Source of the DNA: Ningiella ruwaisensis | GTDB lineage: Bacteria; Pseudomonadota; Gammaproteobacteria; Enterobacterales; Alteromonadaceae | Length of the DNA: 64,000 nt | Reading direction: 5' to 3' | Assembly (NCBI RefSeq): GCF_004798935.1 | Contig: NZ_RAHT01000010.1 | Span: 1-64,000, forward strand | Part shown: positions 1-10,160 of the stretch, piece after piece | How positions within the stretch are numbered: position 1 is the first letter of the stretch | How the letters are laid out: each line of letters begins with the position of its first letter | Made by a program: the position numbers and the translations under genes | The notes under the pieces: model-generated | Databases searched by the model: none | Seen by the model: only the letters and a program-made list of their open reading frames with translations | Told to the model about the DNA's origin: nothing

Positions 1-63
1 TTTTCGCTGCACCTTTACTTCGTAATGCGGCGCTTGATTTTGTCGCTCGTCGGTTACGCACAT
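1..63 (-). CDS. Possible 5' end of a minus-strand gene, cut by the window edge
   Basis: An open frame starts at an ATG whose first base is 63 and runs off the left edge, giving about 21 residues that begin MCVTDERQNQ. A purine-rich AAGGAGG lies at 75-81, about ten bases before the start, which is a strong but slightly distant ribosome binding site. The other strand is also open here in two frames, so the assignment is weak. I do not recognise the product. Confidence 0.25.
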   Translation of the reverse strand, partial: MCVTDERQNQAPHYEVKVQRK

Positions 64-452
64 CAGTACGCGCCCTCCTTACTCTTCAAGCCGCACCACA
101 TTACAAACCAAATGCTTTGCGGAAGTGCTTGTGAGGTTACCCCCTTAAGCGGACGCGCATGTTACGTTATCTGATGATATTGTCAAGACAATTTAGCGAT
201 AAAAAAACAAATAAATGTTACTGGCTTGATTGTTGCACAATTACTGATGTTATTTTGAACTGTTCCAATAATTTGACGTCACATACATCGTTATGTACGT
301 GACCGACATTATACGTTCACTCTATCGTTAATACGCATTAATGTTTGTCATTTTTTTGTTAACGAAGTAGATTAGGACATTAACAATAAATTATGCCCAT
401 ATATAAGTGTATTGGACGTATTCGCAAAACTATATAATACAGGTATTAAATT
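64..452. other. Intergenic region upstream of the repeat-protein gene
   Basis: This stretch separates the possible left-edge gene from the exported repeat protein at 453. From about 170 it is AT-rich and must hold the promoter for the gene at 453; no box pair is convincing. No RNA gene or large repeat was seen. Confidence 0.4.
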
Positions 453-1250
453 ATGAAACCTTTCCGTAAAGCTTGTATCGCATGTTTGTTATTAGCTAGT
501 GGCACAACGGCATGGGCAACTGATACAAATGTAACGGTTTTGGAAGAACCTAGCGAGAAATCTGTCAAATTTTTCAAAGCACAGGTAGAAAACAATCGCT
601 CTCTTTCAAATGCAATTAATAGTTTATTGTCGCGTTATCCTGACAAAACAGCCGAGTTTGTTTCAATCGCACTATCGGCCTACCCCGAAGAATACAAAGA
701 AATTATTTCAGCCAGCGTTTCTACTAACCCAATGTTTGTTGATGAAATAATAATGGTTGCTAATAAATACCAGGTAACCAAACCAGCAGAAATTGTTGAA
801 ATCGCGGTTAATGCAGAGCCAAGCTATGCTGAAGTTGCTACGAGAGCTGCTTGTAAATACTCCCCCGAATATTTTAATGAAATAGTACGCACTGCAGTTC
901 ATGCAGAACCAGATTCTGCCGACCAGATTGCACAAAAGCTCGTGAGGGCTTATCCAAGTAAGACAATGGAAATACTCGTCACCACAATTAAAGAAGTGCC
1001 ATTCGTAGGGAAGTATGTGCTAGATGCACTTTTAGCAACCGTTGAAGAGGATTCAGAACAATCTGAAAATATGATTATTGTTTCGGTTGAACAATTAGCT
1101 GATTATCCGGATGCACTTGAGCGATTGGTGCAATTGGCGAATGAACACGATATTGATTCTGACAAAGTTATGCAAAGTGCGATTAAAGGCGGTACAGAAG
1201 AAAAAGATATTATTGCTTTAATCGAAAAGCACTATGAACTTAAAGAATAA
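453..1250 (+). CDS. Exported protein of unknown function built of about 15-residue alpha-helical repeats
   Basis: 265 residues. An N-terminal signal peptide (basic start, hydrophobic stretch at about 8-20, cleavage after a WA-type motif near 22) predicts export to the periplasm. Residues about 55-185 hold roughly eight units of 15-17 residues with the pattern P-x4-E-I-(V/I)-x2-A-V-x-A. Examples begin YPDKTAEF, YPEEYKEI, NPMFVDEI, EPSYAEVA, YSPEYFNE and EPDSADQI. Regularly spaced proline, glutamate and alanine suggest a helical solenoid. The gene is convergent with the ribosomal operon and shares a two-way terminator with it. I do not recognise a named family and assign no function. Confidence 0.8.
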   Translation: MKPFRKACIACLLLASGTTAWATDTNVTVLEEPSEKSVKFFKAQVENNRSLSNAINSLLSRYPDKTAEFVSIALSAYPEEYKEIISASVSTNPMFVDEIIMVANKYQVTKPAEIVEIAVNAEPSYAEVATRAACKYSPEYFNEIVRTAVHAEPDSADQIAQKLVRAYPSKTMEILVTTIKEVPFVGKYVLDALLATVEEDSEQSENMIIVSVEQLADYPDALERLVQLANEHDIDSDKVMQSAIKGGTEEKDIIALIEKHYELKE

Positions 1251-1275
1251 AATTTTATCTTTCATCAGCTACAAA

Positions 1276-1298
1276 AAACCCGGGATTATCCCGGGTTT
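1276..1298. terminator. Bidirectional Rho-independent terminator
   Basis: Inverted repeat AAACCCGGG / CCCGGGTTT with a five-base loop, with an A run on the left and a T run on the right. It lies between the convergent ends of the repeat-protein gene and rplQ, so it can end transcription from both sides. Confidence 0.85.
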
Positions 1299-1314
1299 TT
1301 ATGTCATTTAAGAC

Positions 1315-1716
1315 TTACTCTTCAGTTGCTTCTTCCACTACTTCTTCAGCTTCTGCAACTGGACGGTCTACTAATTCAACGTAGGCCATAGGTGCATTGT
1401 CACCAGTGCGGAATCCACACTTAAGTATACGACTATAACCGCCTGGACGAGCGTCGTAACGCGGCCCAAGTTCGTTGAACAATTTACCTACTACTTCTTT
1501 ATCACCTGTTCTTGCAAACGCAAGACGACGATTAGCTACGCTGTCTTGCTTAGCTAATGTGATAAGAGGCTCAATTACGCGACGTAGTTCTTTCGCTTTC
1601 GGCAACGTAGTTTTAATAACTTCGTGTTTAACCAATGAACTTGCCATGTTTTTGAACATAGCTTGTCTATGGCTGCTATTGCGATTTAACTGTCTACCAC
1701 TCTTACGATGGCGCAT
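1315..1716 (-). CDS. rplQ: 50S ribosomal protein L17
   Basis: 133 residues. Last gene of the alpha operon; L17 sits near the exit tunnel of the large subunit. The N-terminus [10 protein letters not shown] and the core motif around [12 protein letters not shown] are typical of bacterial L17. The C-terminal tail of about 15 residues is very acidic (repeated E with V and A), as in several marine gammaproteobacteria. It follows rpoA by 42 bp on the same strand. Confidence 0.98.
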   Translation of the reverse strand: MRHRKSGRQLNRNSSHRQAMFKNMASSLVKHEVIKTTLPKAKELRRVIEPLITLAKQDSVANRRLAFARTGDKEVVGKLFNELGPRYDARPGGYSRILKCGFRTGDNAPMAYVELVDRPVAEAEEVVEEATEE

Positions 1717-1758
1717 AGCTCTTTCCTTCTTTATAAATCAGTTTATTTTAAAACCTGA

Positions 1759-2745
1759 TTAATCTTTTTCAGCGATGCTTTCTGGTGGCCAGTTCTCAAG
1801 GCGCATGCCTAAAGATAAACCACGAGAAGCAAGTACATCTTTAATCTCAGTCAAAGACTTCTTACCAAGGTTTGGCGTCTTAAGAAGCTCAACTTCAGTA
1901 CGCTGTACCAGGTCACCAATGTATTGGATAGCCTCTGCTTTCAAACAGTTTGCAGAACGAACCGTTAGTTCTAAATCGTCGACCGGACGAAGTAAAATAG
2001 GATCAAATTCTGGTTTTTCTTCTTTCTCTTCAGGTACAGAGATGTCACGTAGTTCTACAAATGCATCTAACTGCTGAGCGAGAATGGTAGCAGAGCGACG
2101 AATGGCTTCCTCCGGATCCAGTGTTCCGTTGGTTTCCATATCGATAATCAACTTATCCAAGTCAGTACGTTGCTCAACACGAGCAGACTCGACCGAGTAA
2201 GCGATGCGCTCTACAGGACTGAATGAAGCATCGACTAATAAACGACCAATTGGACGATCATCATCTTCAGAGGAACGACGAGCAGAAGCAGGTACATAAC
2301 CACGACCCATTTCTACCTTAATGCGCATGCTTAATTCAGCGTCACCCGTTAAGGTACAAATTACATGATCAGGATTGATAATTTCAACGTCACCATCGTG
2401 TTGAATATCACCCGCTGTAACAGGTCCTACACCAGATTTAACAAGCGTAAGGGTTGCTTCGGTTTTACCTTCTAAGTGAACTGCCAGCCCTTTAAGGTTT
2501 AGCAAGATCTCTAGAACGTCTTCTTGCACGCCCTCTTTTGCTGTGTATTCATGTAGAACACCGTCTATTTCTACTTCAGTTACTGCACAACCAGGCATAG
2601 ATGAGAGTAGAATACGACGCAAAGCGTTGCCTAAAGTGTGGCCAAAACCACGCTCTAAAGGCTCGAGTGTTACTTTTGCACGAGTAGGTGAAATGTTTTC
2701 AATTTCAACTAATCTTGGCTTTAGGAATTCGGTCACTGAACCCAC
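1759..2745 (-). CDS. rpoA: DNA-directed RNA polymerase subunit alpha
   Basis: 328 residues, the normal length. The N-terminal assembly domain (about 1-235) includes the [20 protein letters not shown] block that dimerises and binds beta and beta'. A flexible linker rich in E and K follows, then the C-terminal domain (about 250-328) with the [14 protein letters not shown] and [14 protein letters not shown] helices that bind UP elements and activators. It lies between rpsD and rplQ in the standard alpha-operon order. Confidence 0.99.
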   Translation of the reverse strand: MGSVTEFLKPRLVEIENISPTRAKVTLEPLERGFGHTLGNALRRILLSSMPGCAVTEVEIDGVLHEYTAKEGVQEDVLEILLNLKGLAVHLEGKTEATLTLVKSGVGPVTAGDIQHDGDVEIINPDHVICTLTGDAELSMRIKVEMGRGYVPASARRSSEDDDRPIGRLLVDASFSPVERIAYSVESARVEQRTDLDKLIIDMETNGTLDPEEAIRRSATILAQQLDAFVELRDISVPEEKEEKPEFDPILLRPVDDLELTVRSANCLKAEAIQYIGDLVQRTEVELLKTPNLGKKSLTEIKDVLASRGLSLGMRLENWPPESIAEKD

Positions 2746-2767
2746 AATGTATCCTCTTTAGTTAATT

Positions 2768-3388
2768 TTACTTAGAGTAAAGTTCGACAATCAGCTGTTC
2801 GTTAATGTCCGCAGACAAATCCGTTCTTTCTGGAACGCGCTTGAACGTGCCTTCCAATTTAGTGTTGTCAACTTCCAACCATGTTGGCTTCTCACGCTGA
2901 TCCGCAAGTTCAAGAGCCGCCCCAATACGAGCTTGCTTTTTCGCTTTTTCACGCACAGCGACCACATCTTCAGCTTTCACGTTAAATGATGGAATGTTAA
3001 CTACTTTACCGTTTACTAAGATAGCTTTGTGGCTCACAAGCTGACGTGCTTCTGCACGAGTGCTTGCAAAACCCATACGATAAACAACGTTGTCAAGACG
3101 TTGCTCAAGAAGTTGCAACAGGTTTTCACCTGTGTTGCCTTTTAAGCGTGCTGCTTCTTTGTAGTAGTTTCTAAATTGTTTCTCTAATACGCCATACATA
3201 CGACGTACTTTTTGCTTTTCGCGCAATTGCACACCGTAATCAGACAAGCGACCACGACGGGCACCATGCTGACCAGGAGCAGTGTCTATTTTACACTTGC
3301 TGTCAATTGCTCTTACGCCGCTTTTCAGGAACAAGTCGGTTCCTTCACGACGACTTAGTTTGAGTTTTGGACCCAAATATCTAGCCAT
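2768..3388 (-). CDS. rpsD: 30S ribosomal protein S4
   Basis: 206 residues. Primary 16S rRNA-binding protein and, in enterobacteria, the translational repressor of the alpha operon. The start [18 protein letters not shown] is typical. The N-terminal domain lacks the four-cysteine zinc site, so this is the zinc-free form. The S4 RNA-binding domain lies at about 96-160 ([20 protein letters not shown]). A matching S4-type mRNA target is present upstream of rpsM. Confidence 0.98.
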   Translation of the reverse strand: MARYLGPKLKLSRREGTDLFLKSGVRAIDSKCKIDTAPGQHGARRGRLSDYGVQLREKQKVRRMYGVLEKQFRNYYKEAARLKGNTGENLLQLLEQRLDNVVYRMGFASTRAEARQLVSHKAILVNGKVVNIPSFNVKAEDVVAVREKAKKQARIGAALELADQREKPTWLEVDNTKLEGTFKRVPERTDLSADINEQLIVELYSK

Positions 3389-3409
3389 GATCTTTCTCCA
3401 ACTGTTCGT

Positions 3410-3802
3410 CTAAACGCGACGTTTTTTCGGTGGACGACATCCATTGTGTGGAATAGGCGTCACATCGGTAATATTCGTGATTTTGTAACCCGTTGCATTT
3501 AACGCACGAATTGCAGATTCACGACCTGGACCTGGACCTTTAACAAACACTTCAATGTTTTTAAGTCCGTATTCTTGGGCAGCTACGCCTGCTCTTTCAG
3601 CAGCAACCTGTGCAGCAAAAGGTGTAGATTTACGTGAACCACGGAAACCAGAACCACCTGATGTAGCCCATGCCAATGCATTGCCCTGACGGTCAGTGAT
3701 TGTCACGATGGTGTTGTTAAAAGAAGCATGGATATGTGCCATACCGTCTGCTACTTGACGTTTTGCGCGCTTGCGCGTGCTACGTACTGGTGCTTTAGCC
3801 AT
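3410..3802 (-). CDS. rpsK: 30S ribosomal protein S11
   Basis: 130 residues. S11 forms the small-subunit platform and contacts mRNA near the Shine-Dalgarno helix. The central [18 protein letters not shown] block and the C-terminal [15 protein letters not shown] tail are diagnostic. The gene lies 15 bp after rpsM in the conserved rpsM-rpsK-rpsD order. Confidence 0.98.
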   Translation of the reverse strand: MAKAPVRSTRKRAKRQVADGMAHIHASFNNTIVTITDRQGNALAWATSGGSGFRGSRKSTPFAAQVAAERAGVAAQEYGLKNIEVFVKGPGPGRESAIRALNATGYKITNITDVTPIPHNGCRPPKKRRV

Positions 3803-3817
3803 AGTTAATTCCCTCGC

Positions 3818-4174
3818 TTACTTTTTGATAGGTTTACGAGGACCTTTACGGGTACGCGCGTTTGTCTTAGTGCGCTGACCACGTAGAGGTAAGCTACGAC
3901 GGTGGCGTATACCACGGAAGCAACCTAGGTCCATCAAACGTTTAATACTCATAGAAACTTCACGACGAAGATCACCTTCTACGGTGAACTTAGCGACTTC
4001 ATCACGAAGTTTATCGATTGTTGTCTCATCCAAATCTTTGATTTTGGTAGACTCTGACACACCTGCATTTTCGCAAATCGCCTTTGCACGTGTTGCACCA
4101 ATGCCAAAAATTGACTGTAGTGCAATCACCGTATGCTTGTGTTCAGGAATGTTAATGCCAGCGATACGGGCCAT
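3818..4174 (-). CDS. rpsM: 30S ribosomal protein S13
   Basis: 118 residues from the ATG at 4174 ([14 protein letters not shown]). An upstream in-frame codon at 4183 is rejected because the alpha-operon leader AGGAGTGC ends just before 4174 and the protein start matches the family. S13 binds the head of the 30S subunit and the P-site tRNA. Its helix-two-turn-helix region (about 15-60) and basic C-terminal tail ([14 protein letters not shown]) are present. It is the first gene controlled by the S4 leader. Confidence 0.98.
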   Translation of the reverse strand: MARIAGINIPEHKHTVIALQSIFGIGATRAKAICENAGVSESTKIKDLDETTIDKLRDEVAKFTVEGDLRREVSMSIKRLMDLGCFRGIRHRRSLPLRGQRTKTNARTRKGPRKPIKK

Positions 4175-4262
4175 TAACAGCACTCCTCTTATTTATTGTT
4201 ACCAGCCTAAAAAGCCCGTTAGGATACTTACCCGGTAACTAAATTGCAAATGTAGCCTTTAG
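4175..4262 (-). promoter_or_regulatory. Alpha-operon leader, S4-responsive mRNA element (Alpha_RBS type)
   Basis: Read on the minus strand, the leader contains GTATCCTAACGGGCTTTTTA, then a GTTACC/GGTAAC stem, and AGGAGTGC just before the rpsM start. The E. coli alpha-operon pseudoknot has the same blocks (GTATCCT, ACGGGCTTTT, AGGAGTGC) in the same order. In E. coli ribosomal protein S4 binds this element and traps the ribosome. The resemblance is seen directly; regulation here is inferred. Confidence 0.8.
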
Positions 4263-4317
4263 TTGTTCGCGTTGAATATTACTAGACAACGCGACTAAAA
4301 AAGACCAGTTTTTGAGA

Positions 4318-4431
4318 TTAGCCTTGCCTTTGCTTATGCTTAGGCTCAACACAAATCACTCTTACAACGCCGTTACGTTTAATGATTTTGCAGTTGCGGC
4401 AAATCTTTTTAACGGATGCACGAACTTTCAT
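4318..4431 (-). CDS. rpmJ: 50S ribosomal protein L36 (zinc-binding form)
   Basis: 37 residues, [15 protein letters not shown] at the start and KHKQRQG at the end. Cys11, Cys14, Cys27 and His32 form the zinc ribbon of the zinc-binding L36 type. It lies between secY and rpsM, its standard position, about 30 bp after secY. Confidence 0.96.
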   Translation of the reverse strand: MKVRASVKKICRNCKIIKRNGVVRVICVEPKHKQRQG

Positions 4432-4462
4432 TACATCTCTCCGTAAATGACTAACGAAAGGA

Positions 4463-5770
4463 CTAGCCTTTCAAGTTAGCTTTCTTAAGAACATCCCCGT
4501 ACTGATGAGACATCAAATGGGTCTGTACCTGAGCCATGAAATCCATAATCACTACACAGATAATAAGTAGTGATGTGCCGCCAAAGTAAAACGGAACGTT
4601 AAACCAAAGCAATAGGAATTCAGGCACCAAACAAACAAAGGTAATATAGAGAGCACCAGCTAGGGTCAACCTTGTCATCACCTTATCAATATATCGTGAT
4701 GTCTGCTCTCCGGGACGAATCCCAGGAACAAAAGCGCCAGATTTCTTCAAATTATCAGCCGTCTCGCGCGGATTAAAAACTAATGCTGTATAGAAAAAGC
4801 AAAAGAAAATAATCGTTGCTGCATAGAGCATTACATATAAAGGTTGCCCTGGAGATAGTGCAAGCGATACATCAGTCAAAAACGATAATGACTCGTTTTG
4901 ACCAAACACACCTGACAAGGTTCCTGGGAACAAGATAATACTTGAAGCAAAAATTGGAGGAATAACACCCGCCATGTTTACCTTCAGAGGAAGGTGTGAA
5001 CTTTGTGCTGCAAATACTTTTCTACCTTGCTGACGTTTCGCGTAATTCACAACAATACGACGCTGTGCACGCTCCACGAATACCACTAAATAGGTTAAGG
5101 CAATAATAATGGCACCAATGACGAACAAGAATAATAAATTAATATCACCTTGGCGCGCCTGCTCTGCAGTTTGCCCGATTGCGGTAGGAAGACCTGCCAC
5201 AATGCCAGCAAAAATCAGAATCGAGATACCATTACCTATACCGCGCTCTGTAATTTGCTCACCTAACCACATTAAAAACATAGTCCCGGTGACCAAACTC
5301 ACGATAGCTGTAAAATAAAAACCGATGCCAGGATTGAGCACTAGACCGGGAATCATTTGCGGAAGACCAGTAGCTATACCAATAGATTGGAATGTAGCAA
5401 GTACCAACGTAAGATAGCGAGTATATTGACTAATTTTACGCTGGCCTGACTGACCTTCTTTCTTTAATTCCTTAAATGGCTCATGCACTACTGACAACAG
5501 CTGCATTATAATTGAAGCTGTGATGTAAGGCATGATGCCTAATGCTAATACCGACGCACGCTCTAAAGCACCACCAGAGAACATATTGAACATGCCAACA
5601 ATGGTTCCGGTTTGCTGCTCAAAAATTTGAGACAACACGTTTGCGTCGATACCAGGAATGGGCACATACGACCCAAGCCTAAACACAATAATTGCGCCAA
5701 GCACAAACAGCAATCGAGAACGTAGCTCGCTTAAACCGCCTCCACTTGAACCCTGTCCTGGTTTCGCCAT
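4463..5770 (-). CDS. secY: Protein translocase subunit SecY
   Basis: 435 residues with ten predicted membrane helices. SecY forms the protein-conducting channel of the SecYEG translocon in the inner membrane. The plug-region sequence [15 protein letters not shown], the loop [13 protein letters not shown] and the end [13 protein letters not shown] are typical. The gene follows rplO by 5 bp and is followed by rpmJ, as in the enterobacterial spc operon. Confidence 0.98.
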   Translation of the reverse strand: MAKPGQGSSGGGLSELRSRLLFVLGAIIVFRLGSYVPIPGIDANVLSQIFEQQTGTIVGMFNMFSGGALERASVLALGIMPYITASIIMQLLSVVHEPFKELKKEGQSGQRKISQYTRYLTLVLATFQSIGIATGLPQMIPGLVLNPGIGFYFTAIVSLVTGTMFLMWLGEQITERGIGNGISILIFAGIVAGLPTAIGQTAEQARQGDINLLFLFVIGAIIIALTYLVVFVERAQRRIVVNYAKRQQGRKVFAAQSSHLPLKVNMAGVIPPIFASSIILFPGTLSGVFGQNESLSFLTDVSLALSPGQPLYVMLYAATIIFFCFFYTALVFNPRETADNLKKSGAFVPGIRPGEQTSRYIDKVMTRLTLAGALYITFVCLVPEFLLLWFNVPFYFGGTSLLIICVVIMDFMAQVQTHLMSHQYGDVLKKANLKG

Positions 5771-5775
5771 TTAGG

Positions 5776-6210
5776 TTATTCCTCTACTTTACCGCCAGCA
5801 GCGTTAATCGCTTCAAGAGCGCCTTTAGTGACTTTCAAACCGCTGACTGTAACAGCGCGGTTGATTTCGCCAGACTTGATGACTTTAACTTGCTGCATTT
5901 CTTTTTTTACAAGACCAGCAGCTTTCAAAGTGTCAAGGCTCACAACGTCACCTTCGACTTTTGCGATTTCGCTTAAAGTAACTTGGTCAGTTACGAAAGA
6001 TACACGCGACGTAAAACCAAATTTTGGTAAACGACGCTGAATCGGCATTTGTCCGCCTTCAAACCCTGGCTTAACACTGCCGCCTGAACGGCTTTTCTGA
6101 CCTTTGTGGCCACGGCCACCAGTCTTACCTAAACCAGAGCCGATACCGCGACCCAAACGCTTACTTGAGTTCTTCGCTCCCGGTGCAGGAGCAATAGTAT
6201 TTAATTTCAT
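5776..6210 (-). CDS. rplO: 50S ribosomal protein L15
   Basis: 144 residues. L15 is a late-assembly protein of the large subunit. The glycine- and basic-rich N-terminus ([20 protein letters not shown], then [16 protein letters not shown]) is the family signature. It lies 3 bp after rpmD and 5 bp before secY. Confidence 0.98.
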   Translation of the reverse strand: MKLNTIAPAPGAKNSSKRLGRGIGSGLGKTGGRGHKGQKSRSGGSVKPGFEGGQMPIQRRLPKFGFTSRVSFVTDQVTLSEIAKVEGDVVSLDTLKAAGLVKKEMQQVKVIKSGEINRAVTVSGLKVTKGALEAINAAGGKVEE

Positions 6211-6213
6211 CTC

Positions 6214-6396
6214 TTACTCCTCCACTATCTCAACCATGTAATTTACACGGTTGACCATACCACGCACTGAAGGCGTATCTTCAAGTTCGCGAACATGACC
6301 GATCTTACGTAAACCCAAACCTACTAATGTAGCTTTGTGCTTAGGCAAACGACCGATCGAGCTTTTAGTCTGCTTTACTTTAATCGTCTTAGCCAT
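6214..6396 (-). CDS. rpmD: 50S ribosomal protein L30
   Basis: 60 residues. Typical L30: [20 protein letters not shown] at the start, followed by the conserved [20 protein letters not shown] segment. It lies between rpsE and rplO with gaps below 10 bp, so it is co-translated with them. Confidence 0.97.
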   Translation of the reverse strand: MAKTIKVKQTKSSIGRLPKHKATLVGLGLRKIGHVRELEDTPSVRGMVNRVNYMVEIVEE

Positions 6397-6402
6397 GTTC
6401 GA

Positions 6403-6906
6403 TTACCCCAATATGTCTTCAACTGGCAATCCACGTTTAGCAGCAACTTGCTCTGGAGAATTCATCTCGATAAGAGCGTTGATAGTTGCACGAACAACGT
6501 TGATTGGGTTAGTCGATCCGTAGCATTTAGAAAGAACGTTCTGTACACCTGCAACTTCTAAAACTGCACGCATTGCACCACCAGCGATGATACCCGTACC
6601 TTCAGAGGCAGGCTGCATGTAAACTTTAGAACCAGAGTGACGTCCTTTAATTGGATGCTGTAGAGTGTTTCCGTTAAGGTCAACAGTTACAAGGTTGCGA
6701 CGTGCTTTTTCCATTGCTTTTTGAATAGCAGCCGGAACTTCACGAGCTTTACCGTAACCAAAACCTACACGGCCGTTGCCATCACCAACCACTGTTAAAG
6801 CAGTGAAACTAAAGATGCGACCACCTTTAACTACTTTAGAAACACGGTTTACAGCGATAAGCTTTTCTAACAGGTCACCCTGTTGTTGTACTTCTACTTT
6901 AGCCAT
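6403..6906 (-). CDS. rpsE: 30S ribosomal protein S5
   Basis: 167 residues. S5 supports decoding accuracy and binds mRNA at the entry channel. The double-stranded-RNA-binding-like N-terminal domain carries [20 protein letters not shown] and [18 protein letters not shown]; the C-terminal domain carries [18 protein letters not shown]. The gene lies in the standard rplR-rpsE-rpmD order. Confidence 0.98.
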   Translation of the reverse strand: MAKVEVQQQGDLLEKLIAVNRVSKVVKGGRIFSFTALTVVGDGNGRVGFGYGKAREVPAAIQKAMEKARRNLVTVDLNGNTLQHPIKGRHSGSKVYMQPASEGTGIIAGGAMRAVLEVAGVQNVLSKCYGSTNPINVVRATINALIEMNSPEQVAAKRGLPVEDILG

Positions 6907-6915
6907 AATTAACTC

Positions 6916-7269
6916 CTAGAACTGAAGACCGGCTTCACGCGCGGCATCAGCCAGTGCTTTCACACGACCGTGATATTTAAATCCACTTCTATCGAAGGCC
7001 ACTTCTTTAACGCCTTTTTCGATAGCGCGCTCTGCGATCGCTTTACCCACTGCCTTAGCTGCTTCTGCGTTGCCTGTTGCTTTTAAAGAGCCTTTAAGGT
7101 CTTTCTCAACAGTAGAAGCTGATGCCAATACTTCAGAACCGCTAGGTGCGATTAACTGAGCATATATGTGGCGCGGGGTGCGGTTTACTACCAAGCGATG
7201 CGCACCTAACTCACTAATTTTCTTACGTGCACGAGTTGCGCGACGTAAGCGAGCTGATTTCTTATCCAT
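6916..7269 (-). CDS. rplR: 50S ribosomal protein L18
   Basis: 117 residues from the ATG at 7269 ([17 protein letters not shown]). An in-frame ATG four codons upstream abuts rplF and gives an extension not usual for the family, while AGGTGGG precedes 7269. L18 binds 5S rRNA. The end [16 protein letters not shown] is typical. Confidence 0.97.
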   Translation of the reverse strand: MDKKSARLRRATRARKKISELGAHRLVVNRTPRHIYAQLIAPSGSEVLASASTVEKDLKGSLKATGNAEAAKAVGKAIAERAIEKGVKEVAFDRSGFKYHGRVKALADAAREAGLQF

Positions 7270-7281
7270 CGTATCACCCAC

Positions 7282-7815
7282 CTACTTTTTCTTAGCTTCT
7301 TTACGACGCACAGTTTCATCTGCGTAACGAACACCCTTACCTTTGTAAGGCTCTGGTGGACGATAGGCGCGGATGTTAGCTGCAACCTGACCTACAACTT
7401 GCTTATCGCTGCCTTTAACAACGATTTCAGTTTGAGTAGGTGTTTCTACAGTGATGCCTTGCGGCATTTCGTAGACGACAGGGTGTGAAAAGCCCAACGT
7501 AAGGTTAAGTTTGCTACCTTGTGCCTGAGCACGGTAACCAACACCATTAAGTTGAAGTTTTTTCTCAAAACCATCGGTTACACCGATTACCATGGCGCTT
7601 AGTAACGAGTTAGCAGTACCCGCTTGAGCCATTGCGTTCGCAACGCCTTCACGAGGAAGAGTTTTCAATTCATTCTCTTCTTTTACTACTTCAACTGCGT
7701 CATTAAACACACGAGTAAGGGTGCCGTTTTTACCTTTTATAGTCACTTCTTGACCAGAGATAGTTACTTCTACTCCGGATGCAAGGGCGACAGGTGATTT
7801 AGCTATACGTGACAT
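7282..7815 (-). CDS. rplF: 50S ribosomal protein L6
   Basis: 177 residues. L6 lies near the sarcin-ricin loop of the large subunit. Two related alpha/beta domains are visible, and the C-terminal signature [19 protein letters not shown] is diagnostic. It is 13 bp downstream of rpsH. Confidence 0.98.
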   Translation of the reverse strand: MSRIAKSPVALASGVEVTISGQEVTIKGKNGTLTRVFNDAVEVVKEENELKTLPREGVANAMAQAGTANSLLSAMVIGVTDGFEKKLQLNGVGYRAQAQGSKLNLTLGFSHPVVYEMPQGITVETPTQTEIVVKGSDKQVVGQVAANIRAYRPPEPYKGKGVRYADETVRRKEAKKK

Positions 7816-7828
7816 CTCATTTCCTCCG

Positions 7829-8221
7829 TTATGCTACATAACCGATGATCTCACCACCCATACCTGCTTTACGCGCGGCACGGTCAGTCATCACACCTTT
7901 TGAGGTAGACACGATAGCAATCCCAAGTCCGCCAAGAACCTTTGGAAGCTCATCTTTTTTCTTATAGATGCGCAAACCAGGACGGCTGACTCTTTCGATT
8001 GTATCAATAACTTTTTTACCCTCGAAGTACTTCAATTTGACTTCCAGTACAGGTTTTGTACCTTCTTCAACATTAAAACCTTCAATGTAACCTTCAGCTT
8101 CTAATAATTTAGCGATTGCAACGCGTAATTTAGAAGAAGGCATCGCCACAGACACTTTAGCTGCCTGTTGACCGTTACGAATGCGGGTAAACATATCCGC
8201 GATAGGATCTTGCATGCTCAT
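7829..8221 (-). CDS. rpsH: 30S ribosomal protein S8
   Basis: 130 residues, starting [19 protein letters not shown]8 binds the central domain of 16S rRNA and, in E. coli, represses the spc operon by binding its mRNA. The C-terminal [19 protein letters not shown] motif is conserved. The gene lies between rpsN and rplF. Confidence 0.98.
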   Translation of the reverse strand: MSMQDPIADMFTRIRNGQQAAKVSVAMPSSKLRVAIAKLLEAEGYIEGFNVEEGTKPVLEVKLKYFEGKKVIDTIERVSRPGLRIYKKKDELPKVLGGLGIAIVSTSKGVMTDRAARKAGMGGEIIGYVA

Positions 8222-8233
8222 ATCTGCTACTCC

Positions 8234-8539
8234 TTACCAGCTGGCTTTTTTAAGGCCAGGGACTTCACCGCGCATCGCCGCTTCACGAAGCTTGATACGA
8301 GAAAGACCAAATTTGCGTAGGAAACCATGTGGACGACCCGTAATGCGGCAGCGATTTTGCTTGCGCGATGGGCTTGAGTCACGTGGAAGTTGTTGTAGCT
8401 TTAGAACAGCGTCCCAACGCTCTTCTTCAGAAGCATTCACGTCAGAGATTATCTCTTTAAGCGCATGACGCTTCTCTGAATACTTCTTAACCAGCTTAGC
8501 ACGCTTTACTTCGCGAGCTTTCATTGATTCTTTTGCCAT
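8234..8539 (-). CDS. rpsN: 30S ribosomal protein S14 (long, zinc-free form)
   Basis: 101 residues, the long form. The zinc-binding CxxC pairs of short S14 are absent. The basic segment [20 protein letters not shown] and the end VPGLKKASW are typical. It lies between rplE and rpsH. Confidence 0.98.
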   Translation of the reverse strand: MAKESMKAREVKRAKLVKKYSEKRHALKEIISDVNASEEERWDAVLKLQQLPRDSSPSRKQNRCRITGRPHGFLRKFGLSRIKLREAAMRGEVPGLKKASW

Positions 8540-8550
8540 AACCCTACACC

Positions 8551-9090
8551 TTATTTTCTAAACGGGAAGTTGAATGCACTTAACAATGCATGCGCTTCTT
8601 CGTTAGTTTCAGCACTGGTAGTGATAGTGATATCCATACCGCGTACTTTATCCACTTTATCGAAATCGATTTCAGGGAAGATAATTTGCTCACGCACACC
8701 CATGCTGTAGTTGCCTCGACCATCGAAAGATTTCGGGTTGAGACCACGGAAGTCACGGATACGAGGAATAGTGATTGAGATAAGTCTCTCAAGGAATTCC
8801 CACATACGCTCACCACGTAGGGTTACTTTGCAGCCAATCGGATAACCTTCACGGATTTTAAAGCCCGCTACTGATTTTCTAGCAACAGTAACAACTGGTT
8901 TTTGGCCTGCAATGGCAGCCATATCGGCCTGCGCATTTTCCAATACCTTTTTGTCAGCTACTGCTTCACCTAAACCCATGTTTAAGGTGATTTTTTCAAT
9001 CCGAGGGACTTGCATGACGCTTTTGTACCCGAACTGCTTCGCAAGTTCAGCTACTACTGTTTCTTTATAGAAATCATGCAGTTTCGCCAT
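8551..9090 (-). CDS. rplE: 50S ribosomal protein L5
   Basis: 179 residues from the ATG at 9090 ([18 protein letters not shown]). An upstream TTG reading is rejected because it uses the GGAG ribosome binding site as codons. L5 binds 5S rRNA and forms a bridge to S13. The segments [16 protein letters not shown] and [20 protein letters not shown] are diagnostic. Confidence 0.98.
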   Translation of the reverse strand: MAKLHDFYKETVVAELAKQFGYKSVMQVPRIEKITLNMGLGEAVADKKVLENAQADMAAIAGQKPVVTVARKSVAGFKIREGYPIGCKVTLRGERMWEFLERLISITIPRIRDFRGLNPKSFDGRGNYSMGVREQIIFPEIDFDKVDKVRGMDITITTSAETNEEAHALLSAFNFPFRK

Positions 9091-9106
9091 CGTACTCTCC
9101 AATTAA

Positions 9107-9421
9107 TTAAACCAAGTCGCCGTTTGATTTGAAGAAACGCACTTTTTTGCCTTCTTCAAAACGGAAACCGACGCGATCTGCTTTACCCGTTGCCGGATTA
9201 ACAATCGCTACATTTGAAACGTGAATAGAAGCTTCTTTGTCGATAATACCGCCAGGCTCACCCGCTTGAGGATTGCCTTTCTGGTGTTTCTTAACAACAT
9301 TGACACCTTCTACGAATACGCGGTCAGCATCAGAAACAACGCGTAATACTTTGCCTTGTTTACCTTTGTCTTTACCCGCTAATACGACTACTTCATCATC
9401 ACGACGAATTTTTTTAGCCAT
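9107..9421 (-). CDS. rplX: 50S ribosomal protein L24
   Basis: 104 residues. L24 initiates assembly of the large subunit. The KOW motif near the N-terminus ([20 protein letters not shown]) is clear, followed by [12 protein letters not shown]. It sits between rplN and rplE. Confidence 0.98.
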   Translation of the reverse strand: MAKKIRRDDEVVVLAGKDKGKQGKVLRVVSDADRVFVEGVNVVKKHQKGNPQAGEPGGIIDKEASIHVSNVAIVNPATGKADRVGFRFEEGKKVRFFKSNGDLV

Positions 9422-9433
9422 TATCGTGACTCC

Positions 9434-9802
9434 TTATAGTACCTCTGGGGCCAGTGAAATTATCTTCATGAAGCTATCTCCACGAAGTTCACGAGTGACC
9501 GGGCCAAAGATACGCGTACCAATTGGTTGCTTGTTTGCATTAAGCAAAACAGCTGCGTTGTTATCGAAACGAATGGTAGAACCATCTGCACGACGAACGC
9601 CTTTCCTAGTACGCACCACCACTGCATTCAGTACGTCACCTTTTTTTACTTTGCCACGAGGAATTGCTTCCTTGACAGTAACTTTGATGATGTCACCGAT
9701 ATGTGCATAACGGCGATGCGAGCCACCAAGAACCTTAATACACTGAACCCTGCGAGCGCCGGAGTTGTCGGCAACATCCAGGTTAGTTTGCATTTGGATC
9801 AT
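9434..9802 (-). CDS. rplN: 50S ribosomal protein L14
   Basis: 122 residues. L14 is part of an intersubunit bridge. The motifs [40 protein letters not shown] and the end [12 protein letters not shown] are diagnostic. It is the first gene of this operon. Upstream, in place of rpsQ-rpmC-rplP, there is an AT-rich leader and then unrelated genes. Confidence 0.98.
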   Translation of the reverse strand: MIQMQTNLDVADNSGARRVQCIKVLGGSHRRYAHIGDIIKVTVKEAIPRGKVKKGDVLNAVVVRTRKGVRRADGSTIRFDNNAAVLLNANKQPIGTRIFGPVTRELRGDSFMKIISLAPEVL

Positions 9803-10043
9803 TAGTTAGTGCTCCGCTGTTAAATTAAGACTCATTTGAGTCGCTAAGCTGCTATTTATCCTCAAAAAATCGAGGGAAATAGACCATACCCCTACAAAAA
9901 GGGCGCGAAACTATAACAGAAAACATAGTCAACGTGTAGTTTAATTTGCATAAAATTTGTATTTATTTGCTGCTAGGGTGCATTGATTAAATTCGGGCAG
10001 GATTTAAGAGAGTATCTCTCAGAATGCAAGCACACACGCTTGC
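9803..10043 (-). promoter_or_regulatory. Leader and probable promoter region of the spc-alpha operon
   Basis: Transcription of the operon must start here because there is no upstream minus-strand gene. On the minus strand a TATAGT box at 9915-9910 is preceded by TG one base before (extended -10 form) and followed by a GC-rich discriminator (CGCGCCC), a pattern common in growth-rate-controlled promoters. A TTGACT at 9932-9927 lies only 11 bases upstream, too close to be a normal -35 box. The leader of about 100 bases has no recognised structure. Confidence 0.5.
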
Positions 10044-10160
10044 ATGAAATCTGTTGAAAAAGAAACGAAAGCTTTAAAAACAAAGCTTCTGTTCAGTTTT
10101 TTAGCTGTCTTAGTTATTTTATGCTGTATTTGCATTCAATCACAAAAAGGAAATTTGACT

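Noticed and set aside
1..170. Plus-strand open frames at the left edge
   Set aside because: Two overlapping plus frames are open but have no start signal or recognisable protein; the minus frame has a better ribosome binding site.
9910..9932. TTGACT and TATAGT on the minus strand as a -35/-10 pair for the spc operon
   Set aside because: The spacing is 11 bp, far below the usual 16-18 bp; only the extended -10 reading remains plausible.
10044..10160. Start of the small peptide at 10044 with a hydrophobic segment
   Set aside because: The ATG at 10161 has a better ribosome binding site and begins a leader-like sequence; the upstream part may be untranslated.
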